DNA of 64,000 bases, from positions 868,001 through 932,000 of the forward strand of contig NZ_AP023054.1 of assembly GCF_019703835.1 (NCBI RefSeq), in the 5' to 3' direction. Below, one piece after another: positions 44,374-52,967 of the stretch. The stretch's first letter is position 1. Each line of letters begins with the position of its first letter. A program made the position numbers and the translations under genes. Under the pieces are notes generated by a model. The model was not told the origin of the DNA. It saw nothing but the letters and a program-made list of their open reading frames with translations, and ran no database searches. Source of the DNA: Thaumasiovibrio subtropicus (lineage in GTDB: Bacteria > Pseudomonadota > Gammaproteobacteria > Enterobacterales > Vibrionaceae).

Positions 44374-47280
44374 ATGGACCTAGCCAAACTATTTTCAACT
44401 GATGCATCCGTACCGACCAAAACAGGTGGGGGTGGGTCGGTATTAAATACCTCAGTCCCTATTTCCCAATCCGGGACACAGTCTGCTCCGGGCGTATTTG
44501 CATCTCAACTTCACTCTTTGTCTAGTGCTCCTCAAGGGCAACAAAATATGAGTAAATCGCCTTTTACTCAACAAGTTAGCCCTTCCAGTAATACTCCCGC
44601 ATCAACGGTTGCCTCTGTGAACAACAGTAGTAGTGAATCAGCGTCGATGGTGGCAAAAGGCACGATAACTCAACCAACAGAAATTGCGACCGCTGATGTG
44701 ACAAAAACGTCCGCGTCGGATGCAATGGGAGAAGGAGAAGTCGTGCTGAATCGCCTAAAAGAGGCAGATAAGCAACTTCAAAAAGGCAATAGCTTGCCTC
44801 CTGAAACCAAGGTGGCAATGGTTGGAGACAAAGCTTCGCAAGCTAATCTCACCGCGCCTGTGGTCGGCGTAAAAACAGGGAATGAGCAATCGAGTCAAAC
44901 GCTTACGGGTCAAGTTGCGGATGACACATGGCTCAGCCCAGGTGGTAAAACGACCACTGTAACACCGGCAGAGATGACAACAGTGGACGAGTCTAAGCCT
45001 GTCAAAGGTGAGCACGGAAAAGGTGCGGCTAACGTGGCAGCAGGCTCTAACCTAGTATCCTCTTCTCGACTTTCACCGTCTGAACAAGGGGTGAGCGCTT
45101 TGAACGCTGAGTTGAGTTCATCAGAGCTTCAACCAAGTACCTCATCACCGATAAAAGGGTCAGCGTTACAAGCGGGTGTGGCTCAAGCGATGACAATGCA
45201 ATCGGGGCTGGGAAAAACTCAGGGGAAAACGAGTGGCGACAACGGGACTGTTGGCAGCACTGATGAAACAGGTACACCTTTTAAGCCTGCTCGACACGCC
45301 TCTAACCTTGAGGCAGAGACGTTAAATAAGGCCGTGGTTTCTGCTGCCGTATTGGATAGCGACGGGATGGACCGTGCACTTCAGACAAAGCCAGTTAAGT
45401 CCGACGCAGAGACAATCAAGCCGCTAGCAGAGAAGGGGGCGCAAAGTAATAAGCTGGATAGCACATTGAACTCGCAGTGGCATCAAACAGATGTAGAGAA
45501 AGGGCTTGCCGCGACGACAGATTTCCCAGAACACTCTGAGTTGCCATTAGCTCGCTTAGCAGGTTCGCAAACGGCTTTATCACCAACGGCCTTATCACAA
45601 ACCGTCGCCTCGAACGCTGTTGCTTCTGAAACCGTTATCGCAGAGAGAGAGCTTGGACACACGGTCAGTCGCAACCCACTACAAGCCGCAGGGGCAACCC
45701 CATTGGTCGCGGAACAGTCAACACAACCTTTCGTGGATTCTGGGCTAGCTGCGCCTCAAGCGATCTCTTTGTCGAAACAGTTCCCTGGGGGGGAACAACA
45801 GGCGATGAATCACGTTGATCCAGCCCAGCGAATGCAAAGTGGTGAGTTGGCTTGGCCTGCATTGGAAAAGCAAACATTGGCACATGTGCCTTTCCAAGGT
45901 GAGAAAGAGGTGGCCTCTGTAGCGGAGATGCCCAAACAGGTAATTGATCAAGGTGATGTGCTTAATGTCGTGCCAATACCAACCGAACTCGATGTTGAAG
46001 TTGACAGCTTGGGGGCGCAGTCGCACCAAGGTCTTGCTGATGTGGCGGGTGTCACAGCGTCAGTAAATACTCACAATGACATTCCGTGGCAGGTCAATGA
46101 GCTTGATGCTTCAACGTCGGTGCAGTCAGCTCAGGCATTTACCGCGATGACAGGTGGTAGTGAAGAACTGATTGGCGAACAACAACCTGAGTTTGCGACA
46201 TCTGACGTTGCAACAGATGTCTTGGATCCAGCTGTTGTGGCGGTCGCATCGGGTGTTTCTGCGCCTGTGGCTGCGCGTCAGACTGTGTCTACTGGCCAGA
46301 TGTCGTCAGAGCGTACCAAGGGTACTCCGGCAAGTAGCATGATGAGTGCTGGTGTTGTGGCTGATGATACGGCATTGGACGAGAGTGCAGGACGGCAATC
46401 GGCAAGCCCACATATGACGGCACAAAGTGTGACCAGCGGTAATACGCTATCACCCAAAGAAGTGAGTAATGAAGCGACAACCCGAGATCTTACTCAAGGC
46501 ATGCTCCGCCAACCTAATGGCGAGGTGCAGGCCAAGACGAGTGAAAATGTGATGGAAACCCAATCAAAGCCATCGCTCGACCTGCTGACAGCAGCACGTG
46601 CAGCGCCAACAGTGGCAGCAGCCAGTGCGTCGACGCAGCCATTGAGTGCCGCCGCAGAAAGGACGATTAAAACCGCCACGGCTGCGAGAGCTGTCGGTCA
46701 CGTTGCTGATGAACATGGTGCTACTGATGCTGCGCAAAGCGCGCCAAGGCAGTTCCAAGCTGGATTGCAACAAGCGTTAGGGGCACAGGGGCTCCGTGCG
46801 GAAGCGGCTCAACCACCAATGAATATGCAGCCGGGCGAAGGACAGCAAGCGATAACGGAAAAAGTGCAGATGATGCTGTCTAATAACCTTAAACAAGTCG
46901 ATATCCGCTTGGACCCACCTGAGTTGGGTAGAATGCAGATCAAACTGAATCTCAACCAAGATCAGGCGAGTGTGCAGTTTACGGTGAGTTCTAGTCAGGC
47001 AAAAGAAGTGGTAGAGCAAACCATGCCACGACTACGTGAGATGTTGAACCAGCAGGGGTTGCAGCTAGCGCAAGGTAATGTTCAACAAGATGCCAGTGGT
47101 CGTCAGTCTCAACAGCAGGGCAACGGGATGATGAATATGGCGAATGGCAATGGTAACCAAGGAAATCAAGGTGGTAGTGGTCAAAATGGTACACCGGATT
47201 GGACACAAACTGCGGCCAGTGATGAGCAGATTGAACTCTTTGTCGACGAACGGCAAGAAGGCGTTGATTATTATGCATAA
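44374..47280 (+). CDS. fliK: Hook-length control protein FliK, unusually long
   Basis: FliK (968 residues) measures the hook and switches export from hook to filament. Only the last 150 residues look like the Flg_hook domain (VDIRLDPPELGRMQIKLNLN, then VVEQTMPRLREMLNQQGL). A Gly/Asn/Gln-rich tail follows. The first 800 residues are low-complexity Ser/Thr/Ala/Gln with no repeats of fixed length. Typical FliK proteins are several hundred residues shorter (405 in Salmonella). ATG 44374 is taken rather than an upstream GTG. Confidence 0.92.
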   Translation: MDLAKLFSTDASVPTKTGGGGSVLNTSVPISQSGTQSAPGVFASQLHSLSSAPQGQQNMSKSPFTQQVSPSSNTPASTVASVNNSSSESASMVAKGTITQPTEIATADVTKTSASDAMGEGEVVLNRLKEADKQLQKGNSLPPETKVAMVGDKASQANLTAPVVGVKTGNEQSSQTLTGQVADDTWLSPGGKTTTVTPAEMTTVDESKPVKGEHGKGAANVAAGSNLVSSSRLSPSEQGVSALNAELSSSELQPSTSSPIKGSALQAGVAQAMTMQSGLGKTQGKTSGDNGTVGSTDETGTPFKPARHASNLEAETLNKAVVSAAVLDSDGMDRALQTKPVKSDAETIKPLAEKGAQSNKLDSTLNSQWHQTDVEKGLAATTDFPEHSELPLARLAGSQTALSPTALSQTVASNAVASETVIAERELGHTVSRNPLQAAGATPLVAEQSTQPFVDSGLAAPQAISLSKQFPGGEQQAMNHVDPAQRMQSGELAWPALEKQTLAHVPFQGEKEVASVAEMPKQVIDQGDVLNVVPIPTELDVEVDSLGAQSHQGLADVAGVTASVNTHNDIPWQVNELDASTSVQSAQAFTAMTGGSEELIGEQQPEFATSDVATDVLDPAVVAVASGVSAPVAARQTVSTGQMSSERTKGTPASSMMSAGVVADDTALDESAGRQSASPHMTAQSVTSGNTLSPKEVSNEATTRDLTQGMLRQPNGEVQAKTSENVMETQSKPSLDLLTAARAAPTVAAASASTQPLSAAAERTIKTATAARAVGHVADEHGATDAAQSAPRQFQAGLQQALGAQGLRAEAAQPPMNMQPGEGQQAITEKVQMMLSNNLKQVDIRLDPPELGRMQIKLNLNQDQASVQFTVSSSQAKEVVEQTMPRLREMLNQQGLQLAQGNVQQDASGRQSQQQGNGMMNMANGNGNQGNQGGSGQNGTPDWTQTAASDEQIELFVDERQEGVDYYA

Positions 47281-47365
47281 TAATCGGTAGCAGTGGTTTA
47301 TACTGTTGTCATTGGTGCGTTACCAGATAACAGATGAATCATGAGTGATTATTCAAGGAGAGTTC

Positions 47366-47869
47366 ATGGCTGATGACAGTGATATGCTGGAAGATAAACC
47401 TTCCGGCGGCAAAAAGAACATTCTGATTTTCATTATTCTCGGTGTAGTGTTACTTGCCGCGGGCGGTGCAGCTGGCTATTTCCTTTTTGGCTCAAGTGAG
47501 CCTGCGCCGATGACTGAGGCCGAGGCGGAGCCAGAGCCGATTGTCAGTGGACCAGCATTGTATGTGACATTGCCTCAGCCGTTTATTTTTAACGTGACTG
47601 GCGATTCGAGAGACCGTCTTGTCCAAGTGAACGTTCAGTTACTTGTGCGTGGCGAAGCAAATGAAGAGTTGGCAAAGAGCCATTTACCCTTGATTCGCTC
47701 GACACTGCTTTCTGCATTTGGTGCGGCAACAGTCGAGCAGCTGCGCAATCCAACTGGACGCATGGATTTACGAGCTAACGCAACGCAGGCGCTGCAATCG
47801 GCAATGAGTAAAGTAGCGGGTGAAAACGTCGTCGAACGTGTGTTGTTCACCGGCTTTGTAATGCAATAA
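47366..47869 (+). CDS. fliL: Stator-associated protein FliL
   Basis: FliL (167 residues) surrounds the stator and strengthens torque. A short acidic cytosolic end (DDSDMLEDKPSGG) leads to one membrane helix (ILIFIILGVVLLAAGGAAGY, about 19-38). The periplasmic domain has the conserved LPQPFIFNVTGDSRDRLVQV near 70-90. ATG 47366 follows AAGGAG; an upstream GTG is less likely. Confidence 0.94.
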   Translation: MADDSDMLEDKPSGGKKNILIFIILGVVLLAAGGAAGYFLFGSSEPAPMTEAEAEPEPIVSGPALYVTLPQPFIFNVTGDSRDRLVQVNVQLLVRGEANEELAKSHLPLIRSTLLSAFGAATVEQLRNPTGRMDLRANATQALQSAMSKVAGENVVERVLFTGFVMQ

Positions 47870-47878
47870 GGGGTTATT

Positions 47879-48931
47879 GTGAGCGATCTTCTCTCCCAAG
47901 ATGAAATTGATGCGCTACTTCATGGGGTTGATGATGTAGAAGATGAAGATGATGGTGGCAGTAGTAACCTAGAAAGTGCCGTCGTCTTTGATTTCTCGTC
48001 ACAGGATCGCATTGTTCGTGGTCGGATGCCGACCCTTGAGCTGATTAATGAACGTTTTGCGCGTCACATGCGAATCAGCTTATTTAACATGCTGCGCAAA
48101 ACAGCCGAAGTGTCGATTAATGGCGTACAAATGGTGAAGTTTGGTGAGTACCAAAACACGCTTTATGTACCCACTAGTTTAAATATGGTGCGCTTTCGTC
48201 CGTTGAAAGGAACGGCCTTGATCACCATGGAAGCACGCTTGGTCTTTATCCTCGTGGAAAACTTCTTCGGTGGCGATGGCCGTTTTCATGCCAAAATCGA
48301 AGGACGTGAGTTCACGCCAACCGAGCGCCGTATTATTCAAATGCTGCTAAAACTGGTTTTTGAAGACTATCGCGAGGCGTGGTCACCAGTAATGGGGGTG
48401 GAATTTGAGTACCTTGACTCTGAAGTGAACCCGACGATGGCTAACATTGTCAGCCCGACCGAAGTTATCGTGGTGAGTTCGTTCCACATTGAGGTGGATG
48501 GTGGCGGTGGCGACTTCCATGTCGTGATGCCGTACTCCATGGTCGAACCAATCCGTGAGCTGCTTGATGCGGGTATCCAGAGTGACAAAATGGAAACAGA
48601 TGTCCGTTGGAGTAAGGCACTGCGTGATGAAATTATGGATGTGCCCGTTAATCTTCGCGCGACTTTGCTGGATGTCGATCTTAGCCTTCGGGACTTGATG
48701 GAACTTCAACCGGGCGATGTCATCCCGGTCGAAATGCCCGAAGCGGCAACCGTCTTTATTGAAGATTTACCGACATTTAGAGCCAAGATGGGTCAGTCAA
48801 ATGACAATATTGCGCTCAAAGTAACAGAAAAACTGAAGCGACCTGATATGGTGAAAACAGATCTGGCGTTTCTCGATCGTGATGCCTTAGGTGAAGCCCT
48901 AAGTGCTGAGAACGATGAGCATGATGATTAA
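47879..48931 (+). CDS. fliM: Motor switch protein FliM
   Basis: FliM (350 residues) is the C-ring subunit that receives CheY-P. The extreme N-terminus SDLLSQDEIDALLHG is the CheY-binding peptide. The middle CheC-like domain includes ELINERFARHMRISLFNMLR, and the C-terminal SpoA domain is near 255-330. Start is GTG 47879 after a short gap from fliL. Confidence 0.96.
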   Translation: MSDLLSQDEIDALLHGVDDVEDEDDGGSSNLESAVVFDFSSQDRIVRGRMPTLELINERFARHMRISLFNMLRKTAEVSINGVQMVKFGEYQNTLYVPTSLNMVRFRPLKGTALITMEARLVFILVENFFGGDGRFHAKIEGREFTPTERRIIQMLLKLVFEDYREAWSPVMGVEFEYLDSEVNPTMANIVSPTEVIVVSSFHIEVDGGGGDFHVVMPYSMVEPIRELLDAGIQSDKMETDVRWSKALRDEIMDVPVNLRATLLDVDLSLRDLMELQPGDVIPVEMPEAATVFIEDLPTFRAKMGQSNDNIALKVTEKLKRPDMVKTDLAFLDRDALGEALSAENDEHDD

Positions 48932-48947
48932 TTGAATAGGTAACACC

Positions 48948-49343
48948 ATGGATCAAAATGACGATCAACAAATGGCGGACGAATGGGCTGCCGCACTAGC
49001 CGCACAAGAAGTTGAAGAGAGTGTGAAAGCTGCACCACTTGATGAGCTGGTTGATGATCCTGCCCCCATCAGTGATGATGAGCGTAAGCGACTTGATTCA
49101 ATTCTTGATATTCCCGTCACCATCTCAATGGAAGTTGGTCGCACGCAAATCAGTATTCGTAATTTATTGCAACTTAACCAAGGTTCGGTGGTTGAGTTAG
49201 ACCGTATTGCCGGTGAGTCATTAGATGTCTTGGTCAATGGCACTTTGATTGCGCATGGTGAGGTGGTTGTGGTCAACGACAAGTTTGGTATTCGCCTAAC
49301 CGATGTCATAAGCCAGACTGAACGCATCAAGAAGCTTAGATAA
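48948..49343 (+). CDS. fliN: Motor switch protein FliN
   Basis: FliN (131 residues) forms the base of the C ring and helps dock the export apparatus. The N-terminal 50 residues are acidic and disordered. The SpoA domain covers about 52-128 with ILDIPVTISMEVGRTQISIR and NQGSVVELDRIAGESLDVLV. It is one base ahead of fliO. Confidence 0.96.
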   Translation: MDQNDDQQMADEWAAALAAQEVEESVKAAPLDELVDDPAPISDDERKRLDSILDIPVTISMEVGRTQISIRNLLQLNQGSVVELDRIAGESLDVLVNGTLIAHGEVVVVNDKFGIRLTDVISQTERIKKLR

Positions 49344-49344
49344 T

Positions 49345-49731
49345 ATGAGGAATAACAAAGCATTACTTTGTTTGACGGGCATGGTTTCTATGCCCGTTTT
49401 TGCTGCTGGTCCAGATTTAAACATCGCCACGACGCTGTTATCGCTTGTCATGGTGATCGCGCTGATCTTTTTGCTTGCGTGGCTAATGAAACGCATGCGC
49501 TTACCACAGATTGCGGGACATCAAGGTCCGTTGCGCGTTGTAAAACAACTGCCACTCGGTCAAAAAGAGCGTGTTGTTGTGGTCGATGTGAATGGTGAGC
49601 AAGTACTGTTGGGTGTTACGGCCAACAATATCACCTTGCTAAAATCACTTGATACACCGTTACCTGAAGATTCGCCACCTGAGTTTGCTAAACAGTTTGC
49701 CAAGCTGATGAAGAAAAATGAAACGGATTAA
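49345..49731 (+). CDS. fliO: Flagellar export component FliO
   Basis: FliO (128 residues) helps assemble the FliP ring. It begins with a signal-like segment ([14 protein letters not shown]), has a membrane helix ([20 protein letters not shown], about 29-48) and a cytosolic SpoA-like tail ([20 protein letters not shown]). The end overlaps fliP by 14 bases. Confidence 0.93.
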   Translation: MRNNKALLCLTGMVSMPVFAAGPDLNIATTLLSLVMVIALIFLLAWLMKRMRLPQIAGHQGPLRVVKQLPLGQKERVVVVDVNGEQVLLGVTANNITLLKSLDTPLPEDSPPEFAKQFAKLMKKNETD

Positions 49732-50581
49732 ATGGTTTGCTGTCATGATGACGGCTATTTGTTTGTTGTGGATGTCGCCTCTTGCTGCAGAAGAAGAGGT
49801 TGCTGCTGCGGTACCTGCTGCCGCGGCGACACAAGAGAATATCACAGTGAGTGAGATGCAATCGGTAAGTGGCGATGGCGTCAGTCAAATGCTCGATGTC
49901 GGGCCGGGTGGTATTCCAGCGGTGACAATGACTGTCAACCCTGACGGTAGTGAAGACTATTCAGTAAGTTTGCAGATCCTCGCTATCATGACTGCAATGG
50001 GTTTTCTGCCCGCGATCGTGATTCTCATGACCTCCTTTACCCGTATCGTTGTTGTTATGTCGATACTGCGGCAGGCCATGGGTTTGCAACAAACGCCATC
50101 GAATCAGGTGATCATTGGTATCGCCATGTTCTTAACCTTCTTTATCATGTCGCCTGTGATTAGCGAAATTAATCAGCAAGCATTGCAACCTTATATGAAT
50201 GAAGAGATTAACGCACGTCAGGCGTTTGATAGTGCGCAGCAACCACTTCGCGCGTTTATGTTGAAACAGACCCGAGTAAAAGATCTGGAAACCTTTGTCG
50301 GTATGTCTGGCAGTGATGCGACATCGCCAGAAGAGGTACCGATGACGGTATTGATTCCAGCATTTATCACCTCAGAGTTAAAAACCGCTTTCCAAATTGG
50401 TTTCATGCTCTTCTTACCGTTTTTGGTGATTGACTTGGTGGTCGCTTCTATTTTGATGGCAATGGGTATGATGATGCTATCGCCCATGATTGTTTCTTTG
50501 CCGTTTAAGTTAATGTTGTTTGTCTTGGTGGATGGGTGGAACTTAATCCTTTCGACTTTGGCAGGCAGCTTTGGCATGTGA
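49718..50581 (+). CDS. fliP: Export gate protein FliP
   Basis: FliP (287 residues) is a core subunit of the export gate. A cleavable signal peptide ([20 protein letters not shown]) is followed by a variable acidic stretch to about residue 75. The membrane core follows, with [20 protein letters not shown] and [20 protein letters not shown], and the end [17 protein letters not shown]. It overlaps fliO. Confidence 0.96.
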   Translation: MKRIKWFAVMMTAICLLWMSPLAAEEEVAAAVPAAAATQENITVSEMQSVSGDGVSQMLDVGPGGIPAVTMTVNPDGSEDYSVSLQILAIMTAMGFLPAIVILMTSFTRIVVVMSILRQAMGLQQTPSNQVIIGIAMFLTFFIMSPVISEINQQALQPYMNEEINARQAFDSAQQPLRAFMLKQTRVKDLETFVGMSGSDATSPEEVPMTVLIPAFITSELKTAFQIGFMLFLPFLVIDLVVASILMAMGMMMLSPMIVSLPFKLMLFVLVDGWNLILSTLAGSFGM

Positions 50582-50608
50582 TCTTGGGAGAAATGATGAG
50601 GGAGTGCG

Positions 50609-50878
50609 ATGACACCTGAGTCTTTTGTAGAAATATTCCAAGATGCCTTGATGATGGTACTGCTGATGGTGTGTGCCATCGTCATACCGGGTCTTCTTAT
50701 TGGTCTATTGGTGGCGGTTTTCCAAGCCGCGACCTCGATCAATGAACAGACATTGAGTTTTTTGCCTCGTCTTGTGGTTACGCTGTTGGCTCTTATGTTG
50801 TTTGGTCACTGGATGACGCAGACTTTGATGGAGTATTTCTTCGGCCTGATCGAACGTATTCCTTTACTTCTCTATTGA
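50609..50878 (+). CDS. fliQ: Export gate protein FliQ
   Basis: FliQ (89 residues) has two membrane hairpin helices (ALMMVLLMVCAIVIPGLLIG, about 13-32; and RLVVTLLALMLFGHW, about 56-70) joined by the conserved ATSINEQTLSFLP loop. It sits between fliP and fliR. Confidence 0.95.
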   Translation: MTPESFVEIFQDALMMVLLMVCAIVIPGLLIGLLVAVFQAATSINEQTLSFLPRLVVTLLALMLFGHWMTQTLMEYFFGLIERIPLLLY

Positions 50879-50910
50879 GCCTCGTGGCCCATTAACTGTG
50901 TTGCTCCAGT

Positions 50911-51693
50911 ATGGAATATCCCGCTAACGTCATTATTGAGTATCTCGCCAATTTGCTTTGGCCGTTTACGCGTATCTCATCAATGATGATGGCGATGACC
51001 TTCTTTGGTGCTCAGTTTGTCTCGCCGCGCATTCGTCTCTATCTTGCTATCGCGATCACATTGGCAGTAAGTGGCGGTGTACCAGCAATGCCTGTCCAGA
51101 TCCCTTTGTTCTCAGTTGAAGGGTTTGTGATCACCGCGCAGCAGGTGGTGATTGGTGTTGCAATGGGTATGGTGACGCAATTTGTCACCCAAACGTTTGT
51201 TTTGCTGGGCCAGATCCTTGGTATGCAATCGAGTTTGGGCTTTGCTTCTATGGTTGACCCTTCGAACGGACAAAATACCCCGGTGCTGGGTCAGTTATTT
51301 CTCTTCTTGGCGCTGATGTTATTTTTGGTGACCAACGGGCACCTAGAAATGCTGCAAGTGGTTGTGATGAGTTTTCAAACCTTGCCGGTTGGAGAGCTGA
51401 TGCTCGAAACAACTGACTATCAACAGCTTGCGGGTTGGTTTGGACACATGTTCAAGGCCGGACTCTCCATGGCTGTCGCGGGTATTATTGCCTTGCTGAC
51501 GGTGAACCTCTCTTTTGGTGTGATGACACGTGCCGCGCCACAATTAAATATCTTTGCACTGGGTTTTTCGTTTGCCCTATTACTTGGTCTACTGATCAGC
51601 TGGTATATCGTGCTGGGGATTATTCCTAAGTATGAGTTTCATTGGCAGCTCGGCATTGAGCAGATTTGTAGTCTAGTGCGAATGGACTGTTAA
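50911..51693 (+). CDS. fliR: Export gate protein FliR
   Basis: FliR (260 residues) completes the FliPQR gate. It has about six hydrophobic helices, with family motifs FTRISSMMMAMTFFG near the start, AQQVVIGVAMGMVTQFV and GMQSSLGFASMVDPSNGQNTP in the middle. It is 10 bases ahead of flhB. Confidence 0.95.
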   Translation: MEYPANVIIEYLANLLWPFTRISSMMMAMTFFGAQFVSPRIRLYLAIAITLAVSGGVPAMPVQIPLFSVEGFVITAQQVVIGVAMGMVTQFVTQTFVLLGQILGMQSSLGFASMVDPSNGQNTPVLGQLFLFLALMLFLVTNGHLEMLQVVVMSFQTLPVGELMLETTDYQQLAGWFGHMFKAGLSMAVAGIIALLTVNLSFGVMTRAAPQLNIFALGFSFALLLGLLISWYIVLGIIPKYEFHWQLGIEQICSLVRMDC

Positions 51694-51703
51694 GGAGGCT
51701 GAG

Positions 51704-52840
51704 ATGGCAGAATCTGACGGTCAAGAACGCACGGAAGACCCCACGACGAGGCGACTGCAACAGGCAAGAGAAAAAGGTCAGGTTGCACGCTCGAAAGAGC
51801 TCGCCACCGTCGCGCTGTTGGTGGCTGGTGCTGCCATTATGATGTTGATGGGTGACACTCTTGGCATGGCGTTAATGGAGTTCATGGGGCGGATGTTCAC
51901 GCTGACCCGTGAGGAAATCTTCGATTTTAGTGTGCTCATGACCGTTCTCACCCAATCGGTGTGGCACATCGTATGGCCGCTGATGATCATCCTTTGTGCA
52001 CTGTTTGTTGCTGCAGTTATTGGCGCAGCAGGCATCGGGGGAATTAACTGGTCTCTCGAAGCGGCGATGCCGAAGTGGTCGAAGATGAATCCACTCAGTG
52101 GCTTAAAGCGTATGGTCGGTATGCAGAGCCTGATGGAGCTGGTGAAGTCGATTTTAAAAGTGATTCTGGTCGCTGGGGTCGCTGTTTGGCTGATGCGCGC
52201 TAGTATGCAAGATCTGTTCGAAATCAATCGCGAGCTATTCCCCAATAATCTGTTCCACGCGCTCTCTGTGCTATTGCGTTTTGTGTTGCTGATTAGTTGC
52301 TCGTTGCTGGTGGTGGCGGCGATTGATATTCCCTATCAGATTTGGCAGCACACAGAGCAGCTAAAGATGACCAAGCAAGAAGTCAAAGACGAGTACAAAG
52401 ACACGGAAGGTAAACCTGAAGTGAAAGGGCGGATCCGGATGTTGCAGCGTGAAGCTGCGCAGCGTCGGATGATGTCTGAAGTACCGCAAGCTGATGTCAT
52501 TATTACTAACCCGGAGCACTTCTCTGTCGCATTACGTTATGACCCAGATCTTGATTCTGCGCCAATTGTTGTTGCCAAAGGTATTGATCATATCGCATTG
52601 AAAATTCGAGAAATTGCCAATGAAAATGAGATCGATATTGTGCCTGCTCCCCCCTTGGCTCGGGCGTTGTACCACACTACTGAATTAGAACAACAAATTC
52701 CTGACGGTCTGTTTACGGCCGTTGCTCAGGTACTTGCTTATGTTTTCCAGCTTAAAGAGTTCCGTAAAGGGCGAGGTAAGCGTCCGAACGTTAAAGAGCG
52801 TAACTTCGAGCCGCCAACAGATATGCGTTACGACAACTAA
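51704..52840 (+). CDS. flhB: Export switch protein FlhB
   Basis: FlhB (378 residues) decides substrate class together with FliK. Four membrane helices lie between 30 and 215. The cytosolic domain carries the autocleavage site as Asn-Pro-Glu-His (VIITNPEHFSVALRYD) where enteric proteins have NPTH; the cleaved Asn-Pro bond is kept. The N-terminus is QERTEDPTTRRLQQAREKGQ. It ends the fliK operon, before a sigma-54 site for flhA. Confidence 0.95.
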   Translation: MAESDGQERTEDPTTRRLQQAREKGQVARSKELATVALLVAGAAIMMLMGDTLGMALMEFMGRMFTLTREEIFDFSVLMTVLTQSVWHIVWPLMIILCALFVAAVIGAAGIGGINWSLEAAMPKWSKMNPLSGLKRMVGMQSLMELVKSILKVILVAGVAVWLMRASMQDLFEINRELFPNNLFHALSVLLRFVLLISCSLLVVAAIDIPYQIWQHTEQLKMTKQEVKDEYKDTEGKPEVKGRIRMLQREAAQRRMMSEVPQADVIITNPEHFSVALRYDPDLDSAPIVVAKGIDHIALKIREIANENEIDIVPAPPLARALYHTTELEQQIPDGLFTAVAQVLAYVFQLKEFRKGRGKRPNVKERNFEPPTDMRYDN

Positions 52841-52871
52841 ACGACAGGCGTCAACTTTCCATCACAAAAGT

Positions 52872-52887
52872 GGGCATGATTCTTGCC
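52872..52887 (+). promoter_or_regulatory. Sigma-54 promoter of flhA-flhF-flhG-fliA
   Basis: GGGCAT-N5-TTGCC has the exact GG-N10-GC spacing with a departure at the first base. It lies 81 bases before flhA. The order matches the FlrA-dependent flhA promoter of V. cholerae. Confidence 0.78.
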
Positions 52888-52967
52888 TGTTTAGTCCTGA
52901 ACTGACACAAGCTTGGCGAAAGCCTTTGCTAACCCTTTGTGAAGTATAGGAAAGCAATACCTCCATT

